Assembly: GCA_002049455.2 (NCBI GenBank)
Contig: KV919329.1
Coordinates: forward strand, 1 to 22,350
Length of the DNA stretch: 22,350 nucleotides
Source of the DNA: Porphyra umbilicalis
Lineage: Eukaryota > Rhodophyta > Bangiophyceae > Bangiales > Bangiaceae
Direction of reading: 5' to 3'
Position numbers and translations under genes: made by a program. The notes beneath the pieces are model-generated. The model was not told the DNA's origin. It saw only the letters and a program-made list of their open reading frames with translations, and did no database searches. Below, one piece after another: positions 8,778 to 19,041 of the stretch. The stretch's first letter is position 1; each line of letters starts with the position of its first letter.

Positions 8778-11526
8778 GGCGCCGTGCGGCCGAGGGGCTG
8801 GCGCGCCTGGTCCGGTGCCGCCTCGGGCGAGCGGCCCCTGCAGGCGCCCGCGTATCTCGCGGGAAAGGCCGCCCCGATCCCAGATATAGATCTGGATTGT
8901 GGGGAGCTCTTGGAGTTGAGGACGCACGACTGATGGTCAATGGACCTGGCGTGTTTCTGGGCTCGAAGCATTGGTGCTGGATCAATTTTCAAAGAGGTAG
9001 CAACTTGCACCGAGCATTGCGCACGGAGCCTTGTCACGCGCAAGTCTCGATCCGCCACACGCGACCCCCCTTGGTCGGTCCGGCAAGAGCTGGAGCAGCC
9101 CCAGTCTGGGCCAATCAATCGCACAACCCGGCCTCTTGGCCAGGCCTGGACTCTCCACTGTAGGGCGGAACGACGATGTGGCTTGATGCTTCGTTCCCAA
9201 CCACCATTTTCCCGCCTCTGCTTTCCCATCCCCTGTGCCATGCCCCCCCGTTGGGCTGGCGCTTGCCCGCCACTGCACCGCTTGAGCCCAACCGCGATCG
9301 CCGCGACGGCCAGCGCCCCCCGTGGATTGCCATTGGGCGTGGCGGGGCGCCACGCCGGCCACCCGCGTCCCCTGTCCGACGCTGCCCGCCCGTCGCGGTC
9401 GCGCGTTGCTTGCGTGCGGGTGCCACGGACCGCCCGGCCGCCGCCGGCGGTGCGGCGCCACTGGCGGCCGGGGTGCCGCCGCCCCGTCGCGCCGGCGCCC
9501 CGCGCCCCTGGCAGCGCCGGCTGGGCCGTCGGCATGCCTGCTGCCGGCGGCGACGGCGGGGGGGGACCCCTTGCGTGGCGCCTCTGACCTGTGGCGGCCT
9601 CGTCGGCGCCGCGCGCCCCCGCCACAGAGCGCCAGTGGCGACGGCCGCGGCGGACGACGGCGGCGGCCGAGCGCGGGCGGCGGCACTGCCGCGGGGGGTG
9701 CGTGCGTGCGTGCGCCCGTGTCGCGGGCGGGGGGGGTGCGCCGACGCGCGCGCGGGGCGCGACGCCCGGCGGCGGTGCGCCGTGCGGTGCTGCGGGGGCG
9801 GGCACCGCCGCTGCGGCGGGGCGCGCCCCCGCGCGGGCGGCGGGTGTGGACGGCGCGTCGGGGCGGGGCGGGGGCGTGCCGCGCGTCTCGGCGGCCGACG
9901 GCGGCTGTGGCGGGGGCGCGTCGGCAACGGCGGTGGGCGCGGGCGCCGGCAATGGCCCCTCCCCGCGTGACTGGCGGCGCACGTCTGCGGGGGGGGTGGT
10001 GGCCGGCGTGCCTGCACATGCGGGGATGGAGAGCACGGGAGGCCGCCGCGTGGTTCCACGTCATCGTCCGTGCGTCGGCGGCGGTCGGCTACGTGGCGGC
10101 GGTGGCCTTTGTTTCTCCTCTGCTGCTTGTCGGATGCGGTCCCCCCCTGTGGGTGGATGTTGTGCCGGCGGGGGTCGGCACGGGGTGGGGAGCGCGCGTG
10201 TGACGTGCACGGCTCCGACATGCAGCCGCCGACACGGCGGCGCTCCACGCCGTCGACGTCACCGCGTCGTCCGTAACGGCGGCGACACGTTACTGCGTGT
10301 TGATAGCGGCGTGCGCCTTTCCGTGGACGTTGGCAATGGCGACGCCGACGTCGTGGCGCGCTCGGCCACGGCGTCGTCGGGGTGGGGCCCCTGCTGCCGC
10401 AAGCGACGGGGGACGCCTGCACAGCGTCCTTGTTGTTGGAAGGGCAATGTTGCTAGCGGCGGCGGCAGCGGCGGTGGCAGCATCGGCAGCGGTGTCGGCA
10501 ACGAACGGTGCGTCGGTGGCGGTGCGGCTGCATCTGCTCGTCGTCAATGTGGACGTGGGCGGTTCAACTTGCGGGCCGCCACGACATTCTGTGTAGTTGC
10601 AAGGGTGGGGCACCCTTCCCCACCTTCCTCGACGCGTTGCTGTCTTGGCTTGCGCACCCGCGCATCATGTTTTTTGCTGTGCTGGGGTGGAAGACGGCAC
10701 ACACGTGTATCTTGACGCTGTGCGCGGTGTGGCTGCATGCCCCATGCCGTGGCGTGTTGGCGGTGGCAGTGGTTTGGTGACGGCGGCAGTGCACCGACGC
10801 TGCCGCGGCCGTCACGCGGCACCGACGCCGGCCCGTGCCACGCCCGTGTGTTGGATCGATTGTGCCACCGTCGCCCGCCACCGCGCCGCCTCAGGGCCGG
10901 CGCCATACATATCGCGGCTGTGCGACGGGGGTCCTCGCTACGGGCCGCCACCATCATCCGTTTGCGCCAAAGGGCAGAGCACCAGCGCCTCGCCGTACGT
11001 GCGCAGGGAATCGAGCGCGTCAGCAACCAAAGGCGGCGTCTCGGCCACACGGGGACCGTCTCCACCGGTGCCATCACCTCGTGCGGCGCCACTGACGGAA
11101 ACGGTGCGAGGGCCTCACTTGCCCGCGAGGCACCCCGGGTCAGCGACGGGCGGGGCCACGGGCGGCAACCCATTTCCCAAGACGCGGCAGCGAGAGACCA
11201 CCGCACACCGGCGAGACGGTCAGCCGCAACAAAGGGGTAGTACAGGACGGAAAAGCGTCCCTGCCTCCGCGTCACCCCACTCCTCGCGGTCCCGCGCCCG
11301 TCGTCGAGCGCTGCGCCACCGGTGCCGTCGTCAGCGTTGTGTGGGAGGCCGCTGTCGCGTCGGCGTGGCCCATTTGCTACAGTGCGGAAGTGGTCATGGA
11401 AATGGCGTTTTGTGCCAGCCGATCAACTTTGGTGCGCCAGCCATTTCTTCCACGTGCGTGCGCGGCGTGGGGGCCCCGACCCGAGGCGGTGTGCCACGCG
11501 CTGCTCGGGAATTCCTCGAGGCAGCC

Positions 11527-11539
11527 ACGTACAGTACGT
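11527..11539. promoter_or_regulatory. ACGTACAGTACGT palindrome
   Basis: A perfect odd-centred palindrome (arms ACGTAC and GTACGT, centre A), the third occurrence of the GTAC-W-GTAC core in the window. It lies roughly 500 nt upstream of the likely start of the PhoD-like gene, where a promoter could be. Confidence 0.4.
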
Positions 11540-12048
11540 ATGACCGCGCCCAGACGACTGTTGCACAGCGGCGGTCCCGGGCGCCCACCACCTCCTGCGT
11601 GTTTGCAGATACCGGGACCGAGCGGGCACGTCGGGCGGGGATGCCTGCCCGCCAGCAAATCAGACAAATGACAGGTCGTCAGCGACGCGCGGGCCGCCAC
11701 CCGCCCGCGGGCCGCCGCCCGCTGCCGGCTGTTGCACGCGCGGCGCGCGGCGCCTGCCGTTTTTTTCTTTTTTTTGCCACCCGCCGTCGCGGGTTGACAG
11801 ACGGCCGCCGCGCGCCCGCCGCCCCCGGCGGTGCGCCCCGCGCGGGTGCCCCGCGCACCCCCCCGATCGCCCGGCCTGTATTATTGGCGGGCCCTGATGG
11901 ATGTTCACCCGCGGCGGCACTGGGCAGCGGCGCTCACCGCCCCCCCGACTTGCGCGCCCGCCGCCGCGCGACCGCTGCGCCGACGCCCCGACCGCTGCGC
12001 CGCCACCCCCGCCCGCCGCCGCTGCCGCCGCCGCCGCGGTCGCGCGCC

Positions 12049-14036
12049 ATGTCCAGCCCCAGCCGGTCGAGCTGCTCCCCTTCCCGGCACGCGGAAGCTG
12101 CCGCGGCCCGACTCCCACCAGACGCCACGCCGACGACAACGAGCGGCTGGCCGCGGGGTCCCCGTCGCCGCCGTCGTCGCTGGTGAGGACGCAGCCGACA
12201 CGTCGTCGGCGCTCCCGCGTCGTCCTCCGCGCCGCGCGCGCTGCCGCCGCTCGCCTCGGGCCGTCGATTAGCGCGGCGGCGCGAGGCGCCGTGGCACCCG
12301 AGAGTCATCCCGTCGAGGCCACCCATTGCGTCGTCCGCCGCGCCGCCGGCCGCGGTCGGCGTCACCCCCCCGCGCCGCGGTCGCATCACCCCCCGCCGCG
12401 GTCGGCATCACCCCCCCGCCGTCACCGTCGCGCCCGGCGCGGGCGGCCGGCGGCCGCCCCCACACCCGTCGCCCTGCAGCCGCTGGCGGTCGGCCCCTCG
12501 TCGGGTCCACCACCCCCACGTCGGTGCGGCTGTGGGGCGGGTGCCCGTCGCCGTCGGCGCCACCGCGGGGAGCGGCGGCTGGCCGTCGCACGCCTCGATC
12601 GGGCCGGCGGGCGCGGCACGTCCGCGGCCGCGCCTGCCGTCCGCGTCGTGTCCCTCCACGCCCACTTTGACGGGACGGGGCGTGCGGTGTTTGGGGACTT
12701 GACCCCGCCACTCGCTACACGTACCGGCTTCGGGTGGTACACGGCCGCCTCGGCGACCGCGTCGACGGCGGCGGACGACGGGGGGGAGGGCGGTGCCGCC
12801 GCCGACACCGCCGCCGCCGCCGGGCGGGTACGACTGGTCGGCCCGCGTCGGGCGGCTCGTTTACCACCGCCTCGGCGGATGCCGCCGCCAAGCGGTCGTA
12901 CGTCTTTGGCAGCGGCCGCTCGACGTTGCCCCTCGGGCGCGGCACCCCGCCGACCGGCGTGCCGTGTGGGTGGACGGGCGCGGGGACAAGGCGTTTCGCT
13001 CCGCCCTGCGCCTCGTGACGGCCACCTGCGCCTGCTCGATCGACGGGGTGCTCTTTTGCGGCGACACGGTCACCTTGGGCAGACACGGGCGGCGCCCGCC
13101 CGCCGTCGGTGGCCGATGCGTGGCGCGGTCTACGCGCCGCTTTACGGGCGCCGGGCCTCAGCGCGCTCCTCGCGTCGACGCCGTGCCGGTTTGTGGCGGC
13201 GTCGCGGACCTCCCCGACGCGCGCCCGCTGCTGCCGGCCGCCGTCGACGGCGCACGGCCACCGCCGCGCCGCCGCCGTCGACGAGGCGGCGCGGCCACGC
13301 GGCGACCGTCTACCAGGTGTCCACTCGGCGGCCATGGCGGTTGTGCCGGGGGGCGATCGCCTCGCCGGCGCGGCGGGCGCCCCCGGCCGCTCCTGGTACA
13401 CGTGGACGGACGGGTGCGTCGTCGGCTTTGCAACCGACGTGCGCACGGGGCGGCGCGTGTCGCGGTCGTCGTCGAGGGGGCGGCTGCTCGACGCGGCGCA
13501 ATTCCAAGCGCTCGTCGCCTTTTTGGGCGCCACCCGGACCGCGTCAAGTCGTGCTGTCGGCCGTGCCGTTTGCGCCCGACGGCGTCGGGGGGGCCGCCGG
13601 CTGGGCCGCCGAAGCGCCCGACCAGCGGGTGGCGCTGCTCAACTACATTGCCGACGTTGGCGCCCGGCGCGTCTTGTTCCTCTCGGGCGGCGCCGCCGCG
13701 TCAACGTCAATGGTGGTCGCGTCGGCGGGGGAGGGAGCGGGGGGACGGTCGTGGCCGCAACGAGCGGGCCCTGTTTGGGCCCTACCCGCCGCCGCCGCCG
13801 CAGCGGCGGGCGTCGCGGCCCCGGGGGGGGCGCTCCGCCTCCCCGCCACTGGCGCGGTGACCGCCGAGGACAACTACACCGAGGTGACGGTCGGCTTGAC
13901 CGAGGTCGTCTTTAGCCTATTTTCCGCGCGGGGGGCTCCTCAACACGACGACGCACGGGTGGGCAGGCCGCCGCCGCGGCCGCGGCGGGCGTTCCGGCGC
14001 CGGGGGGGGCGCTCCCCCTCCCGTCACCGGGGGTGA
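12049..14036 (+). CDS. PhoD-like phosphatase-family protein, metal site degraded
   Basis: Successive plus-strand segments follow the PhoD-like order: VGSTTPTSVRLWGG (12498-12540, N-terminal strand), LFCGDTVTLGRHG (about 13051-13090), AWRGLRAALRAPGLSALLAS (about 13115-13175), SWYTWTDGCVVGFATDVRTG (13393-13455), LLDAAQFQALVAFLGA (13483-13533), QVVLSAVPFAPDG (13541-13586), QRVALLNYIADVGARRVLFL (13626-13684) and YTEVTVGLTEVVF (13876-13913). Family members are secreted or membrane-bound phosphomono- or diesterases using metal ions. Here the Gly-Asp of the first metal motif is kept, but the DDH-type motif expected after the 'ALLAS.P' segment and the GDVH expected after VLFLSG (which reads GAAAS) are absent, so activity is doubtful. 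Frames change at least four times, by introns, sequence errors or decay. The start at 12049 (GCCATGT) is a guess; 11897 is another. A donor-like CTG-GTGAGG at 12180-12188 and an acceptor-like CCCTGCAG at 12472-12479 might bound an intron, but phase does not fit without a slip. Confidence 0.6.
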
Positions 14037-14150
14037 CGGCCGAGGACAACTTGCCCGAGGTGACGGTCGGCTTGACGACGTCGTCTGTAGCCATACTGTA
14101 ATCGCGGCGGGGGGGCGCCTCGACAAGACGACGCACCGCTGGGCCGGCGC
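13800..14150. repeat. ~176-nt tandem duplication at the meeting point of two genes
   Basis: Copy 1 (about 13800-13975) and copy 2 (about 13976-14150) share GCGGCGGGCGT, a G run followed by GCGCTCC, GCCGAGGACAAC (13863 and 14039), GAGGTGACGGTCGGCTTGAC and GACGACGCAC. Copy 1 encodes the C-terminal strand of the PhoD-like protein (YTEVTVGLTEV). Copy 2 could encode LPEVTVGLTTSSVAIL before a TAA at 14094-14096, in a different frame. Copy 2 also lies just beyond the stop of the opposite-strand oxidase. Confidence 0.8.
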
Positions 14151-14246
14151 GGCGCGAGCGGCGGGGGCGCTGGCTGCGGCGGCGCCTCGGCGGCACCGCC
14201 GTGCCGCGGCGGCGGCGTGTGGCCCGTCCGCGGCGGGCCCACCCCC

Positions 14247-15094
14247 CTACCCGCCGCCCCGCGGCGGCGGCGGCGGCGGCGGCGGGGGCGCCCACGGCGC
14301 GGCGGCCGACCGTCGGTCTGCCGGCACGACCGCCGCGCGCATCCCCGCGGCCGCCAAATCGGCCGTGTCGGCGCCCCACACCCCCCCCCGCCGCCCCCCC
14401 CCGCACGTCCATGACGGTGACCCCCCCGGGTAGACGACCCCCCCCGCCCCGTCGGCGGTCGCCCCCCCCACGCCCGGGGCGGTCAAGACGGACCCCGGCG
14501 GGCGCCGCACGGGCACCGCCCCGTCTGACAGGGACCCCACGTACAGGCGGGTGGTGCCGCCGCGCCGCACCGCCAGCGGCGGGCCGTTGCAGTGCAGTAG
14601 CCCGAGACGGTCGACCACGCGGGGCGTGGGGGGGGGGCGGGGGGGCGCCGCCCGCCGCCGCGCCCCCCCCCCCGCCGCGGGCGCGGGGGCCTCGAAAAAG
14701 GTGTGCAGCGCCGCCGCCACCTCGGCATCCGCCCCCGCCGGTCGCACGCCGTCGGCGGCGGCGGGGTCGGCGACCAAGTCGGCCGCCGCGCGCACGACGG
14801 CCACGACGCCAAAGAGCCCCGCCGCCGCCCCCCCGCGCGTCGACGCGGCGTAGAGGTGGCCGGCGGTCGCGCCCGCCGCCGCCGCCGTCGGCGGCGGTGC
14901 GGCGGCGAGGGCACATCCCACGTGGCCGTCCACGTGCCGCCGGGGGGGCGGGCGCGACGGGGCCGCCGCGGGGCTCCCCCCAGGCCGGCACCGCCGCCGC
15001 GAGGGGCACCGCCAGGCGGTTGAGGAGCGTGAGCGTCCACGGGCGGCCGGCGACGGCGTGGAGGAGGGGGCCGAGGAGCGCCGGGGGGGGCGGC

Positions 15095-15125
<31 letters not shown>

Positions 15126-18100
15126 GGGGCGGGGGCGTCGGCGCCACCAGCGTAAAGGCGGCTTTGGGAAAGACGGTGCGCGTGCCGGGCGGCAGCGGGC
15201 GGGGGGGGTCGACGCGTTGCCGCCGCCGCCGCGCCGCCGCCGCCGCCGCCCGGCGCGGGCACGCGTCGACGCCCCGCGGCGCGTAATCCCACTGCACCGC
15301 CGCCGCGGCGAGGCGGTAGTGGCGACCGGCCGGCGGCGGCGGTGGCGGCACGGCGACCGCCGCCACGGGTGGCCCCCCCCCCCGACTCGCCACGCGGCGA
15401 CCATCCCCTTGGCCGCGTGGCCCGGCGCCCCACAGCGGAGGAGGAGGTCCGTCCCCCCCCGGCGCAAGGCGCACGGTGTGAAAGAGGCCCGCAAGGAGCG
15501 GGTCGGTGGAGGACCCCCCGGCGGCGGGGCGCCGCCCCGACCCGCCCGACGCCCGCCGCCGACCCGTCGGCGAGCAGCGTGTGCACGTCCACTTCGGTGC
15601 CGAGGGTGTAGGCCGCCAGCCGCGCGGGCGCCCGGGGTGTCAGCCGCACAGCGCCGCTGCCGGGCGGCGGCGCGCAATGAGGGTGCCCCCGAGCGTGTAC
15701 TTGCGGTGCGCGCCGGCAGACGCGCTCCTCGCCCAGCCGCCGGGGGGTGGCGGCGGCAGATTCACCCCCGCGTGCAAGCTGAGCGTCTCGTCGAGGACGC
15801 CGACAAAAAAAGGGTGGGCGGCGGCGGGGGCGCCGCCGCCGCCGCTGCCGCGGCGGCGGCAGCCCCCCCCGCGGGTAGACGAGGAGCACCCCAAAGAGCC
15901 CCGCCGCCGTGTCGGCAACCTCCGCCACGTGGCTGTGGTACACCCACACCTGGGGCGCGCCGCCGGCGGCCGCGGCGGGCCCCGGCCCGGACCGGGGCGG
16001 CACCCCCCACCGCACCGTCACCGTGCCGCCGACGGCGACGGCATTGTCGGCAGCGTCGGCGCCCGCCGTGCCGTCGGCATACGCGGCGCCTTCCGCGTCT
16101 TTGGCGTACCGCAACCCGTGCGGGTGGAGGCTGAGGTCGTGGGCGGTGCCGTCGAGGGCGCCCCCACGGTTGTGAAAGGTGACAACGACCGTGTCGCCGA
16201 CGGCGGCGGTGAGCAGCGGGCCCCGAGGCCGGGGGGATGGCGCCGTCGCGGCCGCCGCTCGGCAGCGGCGGCGGCGCGCGCCGCGTAAAGGTGGCGTCGG
16301 TGTAGGCGACATAGACGCTTTTGACGTAGGCGGCGGCGGTGCCGTTGCCGGGGGCGGACGCGCCCATGGGCGGCGACACGCGCGCCGCCTGCGCGGGCGT
16401 GTACGCGCCGCCCGTGCACGCATTGACGTGTGTGGGCGGGGGTGTAGTCCCACGCCACCTGCTCCGCGGCGAGGAAGTAGCGGCGGGTCGTGCCGCCGAG
16501 GGGGGGGGGGGGGGAGCCGCGACGTGTCGACGCAAACAGCAACGCCATCCTGCGGGGTAGATGCGGCGGGGGGCGGGGGGGCGGGGTGGGGGGGACCGGC
16601 GACGCGGCAGCAGAGATGGAGGGCGCGGCGGTCGTCAGCACCCAAAGCACACAGACGGGCCGGGCAGACGGGGGGCCGCCTCGTTTGGCCCCACGCCCCC
16701 CTCGCAGTCCCAGGTCCCCCCTCACCCCGCCCCCCCCCCCCCGCGCGCAACGTACCATCGCCACATGGTCATTCAAATGGCAGTGGCCGTACCACACCCC
16801 CCCTCGTCCGCCGCGACAACAACGGTCACCCCCCGGCCCGGCAGGAGGGGCAACACGTCTGTGTGCCCCCCCCCCCCGTCACCCCCCCACCCCGTGCAGG
16901 TGCAGCGTGTGCACGTCGGCGACCGAGGCGGCGGCCCCCCCGCGGTGAGGCCGTGCCACAGCGTCCGCGTCGCCGCGTCGACACCCACCGCGGCCGTGGC
17001 AGTGGGTAAAAGCCATTGACGGCGGCGGCGATGAGGGAGGGGTCCCCGGGGGGGGGGCGCACCCGGGGGGGGGGGAGGGGGGGGGGGGCAGGGGGGGGGC
17101 GGGCGCGCCAGCGGCGACCGCGACTCGTCGTGCAGCTGGAGGAGCGTAAAGACGTGTTGGTAGCCTGGGCAGGGAGGAGCGCAGCGCAAGCAGGACGGCG
17201 AGTGGGCACAGCGGCACGAGTGGAACCGTCAGGGCCGCGTCAGGGGGAAACGGCACTGGGATCCCAGTGCCGCGTCCCGGGACGCGCCACGACCGCGCGC
17301 GGGGCGGGCCAGCCCACCGGCCAATGCGGATCCCCCCTCCCCCCCCCCCCCCCCCCCCCCTCCCAACGTACCTCGGGGCATCCCCCGGTCGTCCGCCTCC
17401 TCGCGGCGGCTCACAACGAGGGGCCCGAGGAGCCCCCCCCCCCGACCCCCCCCCCCGAATACACGTGCACCGCCGCCGGGGTGTGCCCCCCCCGCCGCCG
17501 CCGCGGGCACCCAAAACCACCGCGTGGCGGTGCCGCCGGCGGGCACGTCACCACCGCCGCCGCCGTTGGAGGCGCCGAGCGCAACGACGCCACCCACGTC
17601 GAGGCCGACGGGAAAGGGCGTGTCGGCCCGCACCGTGATGGCGAGGAGCTCCCCGGCGGCCGCGTACAGCGGCGGGCCGAGGAGGCCCATGGGGGATGTC
17701 GACCCGCCCCGCCGCCGCCGCCGCCCGTGGCCGCCTCGGACGCGGCGAGCCCGACCGCCGGCGCGACGACCGTGAACGTGTCGTCGTGTAGGCCGTCCAC
17801 ACGGCCTTGGCGTAGACGGTCCCCGCCCGGCGGCCGCGCCGCCGCCGCACACGCGTTGGTTCGGCGGCGGCGGCGCGGGGCAGCGGCGGCGGGTCGCGGC
17901 GGCCGGCCGCCTCGTCCGCGGTCATGGGGCGGCCAAAGCAGGCGTTGACCCCCCCGAGCGGCGCTAATCCCACGCGACCGTCGCCGCGCGGAGGTAGTAG
18001 TGGCGGCTCGGCGGCAGCGGCTGCGGGTTGTAGGGGGGGGGGGGGCACCAGCGCAAGGGCAATGGCAGCGGCGGCGGCCGCCGCCCACGGGCGGGGCGGC

Positions 18101-18137
18101 GACGGCGCCGCCGCCCGTGTGTGTCGGTCGGCGCCAT
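14247..18137 (-). CDS. Six-domain ceruloplasmin/Fox1-type multicopper oxidase
   Basis: Probable secreted or plasma-membrane ferroxidase (oxidises ferrous iron, reduces oxygen to water). Exons: 18137-17372, 17164-16756, 16549-14247; about 1,160 codons, as expected for six cupredoxin domains. An Ala-rich hydrophobic segment (WAAAAAAAIALALV) near the N-terminus suggests a signal peptide. Domain starts: RHYYLRAATVAWD (D1), TRRYFLAAEQVAWDYTP (D3), RHYRLAAAAVQWDYAP (D5). D2 carries DVHTLHLHG and HCHLNDHVAM; D3 carries LHPHGLRY and VYHSHV: together a full trinuclear cluster plus type 1 site. D4 keeps DVHT and RCGAPGHAAKGM (type 1 only). D1 has LDVGG and VYSGG instead of HPHG and YHSH; D6 has ADTADLAAAGM. 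Long Pro/Ala loops are inserted. At least eight one-base slips break the frame, for example a TAG inside W-D-Y of D1. The stop TAG at 14247 follows PRGGG. Start ATG in CCATGG context, tentative. No ferric permease partner is visible here. Confidence 0.8.
16550..16755 (-). other. Intron 2 of the multicopper oxidase
   Basis: Donor GCGATG-GTACGTTGCG (intron begins 16755) and acceptor CTACCCCGCAG (ends 16550), 206 nt. It interrupts the gene just after the HCHLNDH copper motif of domain 2. Spliced in frame it gives VAM-DGVAV. A one-base shift would give GMALLFAST, closer to the family's usual Gly-Met after the His and already in phase with domain 3, so a base may be missing near the acceptor. Confidence 0.7.
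17165..17371 (-). other. Intron 1 of the multicopper oxidase
   Basis: Donor GAG-GTACGTTGGG (intron begins 17371) and acceptor CTCCCTGCCCAG (ends 17165), 207 nt. On either side are the end of domain 1 (VVSRREEADDRG) and the start of domain 2 (YQHVFTLLQLHDES), as expected for this family. It contains a run of about 20 G on the coding strand (C on the plus strand, 17339-17360) directly after the donor. Confidence 0.75.
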
Positions 18138-18588
18138 GGACCCCCGTCAGCGGCCGCGGGCGCCGCCCGCGTCCGCCGCGCGTCGGGGCGCCGACGCGGC
18201 AAGGGACCAAAGGGCGGCCGCTGCAGGCGGCCCCCACCCACCCCCGAGACGCGGGCGGTGACGGAGGGAGGGGGACGTGTACGCGCGCGCGCCGCGTCGT
18301 CTACCCACGGTGGTCGGTGGTCGTCTTGCGGGGCGCCAGACGACGGCGGCAGCGGCCAAGGGGCGGGGGGGAGGGGCGGGGCTCGACAGGCCGCTCCCAT
18401 AGGATAGCCGCAGTGGCCATGGCGGCCGCCACGCAAGCAAGCGGTGCAGGTGCCGCCTTTGCAGAGGGCGCCACGGCAGGCGGCCGGCGACCGCGGTGGT
18501 GGCGCCCGCCGGTCGCGCGTCGGTCGTCCGTGCGTCGCCAGACGCGGCGCTACGTTTGGCGCCGTCGCTCAACGATGACGCAGCGCCG

Positions 18589-19041
18589 CCAATCAGAAAG
18601 TCCCATGAGCAGCAGCAGCCAATCAAACTGCTTAGTCGCCATAATGGGCGTGGAGTCATCATAATCCTGATGGAATGATAGAGGATGCTCATTGGGGTTG
18701 TATTTAGCACGTGTATGACTTTTCTCAGCAGGGATAATTACCAAACGAAACAATCTCAGCGGTATTATTTTTTAAAACACTTGGAATTTTATATTCTCAA
18801 ACGAATCCTCGTCACTGTCATCATGCGAGTCGTCTTGTTGAGACTCGAGGACCGAAGTCGGCCCCGCGTGACACCGCAACCACAGCACGGTGATGGCGGC
18901 GCCACGTTCCATCACGTGTGCCTCTACGTGGTCTGTGTCAGACTGGGCACACTGTGTGCTCGGCCAAGCAGCCCGCCCCTCTCACCCCGCCCTCCCGTGG
19001 GGCGGTGATTGGGCTTGGCCAAGTCCATGCGAGCCTATAAG
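18589..19041. promoter_or_regulatory. Intergenic control region with CCAAT and TATA boxes
   Basis: CCAATCA occurs at 18589-18595 and again 30 nt later at 18619-18625. An AT-rich island at about 18690-18840 (TTTTTTAAAACAC, TTTTATATTC) stands out in an extremely GC-rich neighbourhood. ATTGG at 19008-19012 is followed by TATAAG at 19036-19041, a good core promoter for a plus-strand transcript starting near 19066. The multicopper oxidase runs the other way from about 18137, so the region may serve both genes. Confidence 0.5.

Larger units (their letters stand above)
8600..11890. other. Long GC-rich stretch without an identifiable gene
   Basis: Several long open frames overlap on both strands, which is expected where stop codons are rare. 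The most protein-like candidates are an Ala/Pro-rich minus frame at about 9100-10036 (for example GALAVAAIAVGLK near 9290) and a minus frame at 10259-10501. A plus frame stays open from 10597 to 12186. None has a recognisable domain, signal peptide or splice pattern that would choose between them. A locally lower-GC patch with CCAAT (9109-9117) is at 8880-9250. T-runs at 11760-11778 are unusual in this composition and could be a promoter element or a pyrimidine tract of an intron. Confidence 0.3.

Noticed and set aside
10597..12186. Plus-strand open frame of 529 codons
   Set aside because: Long open frames are expected at this GC level; composition is patchy, no domain is visible, and it runs into the start of the PhoD-like gene.
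14201..15286. Plus-strand Arg/Pro-rich open frames opposite the oxidase
   Set aside because: They are antisense shadows of the oxidase, whose domains are recognisable on the minus strand.
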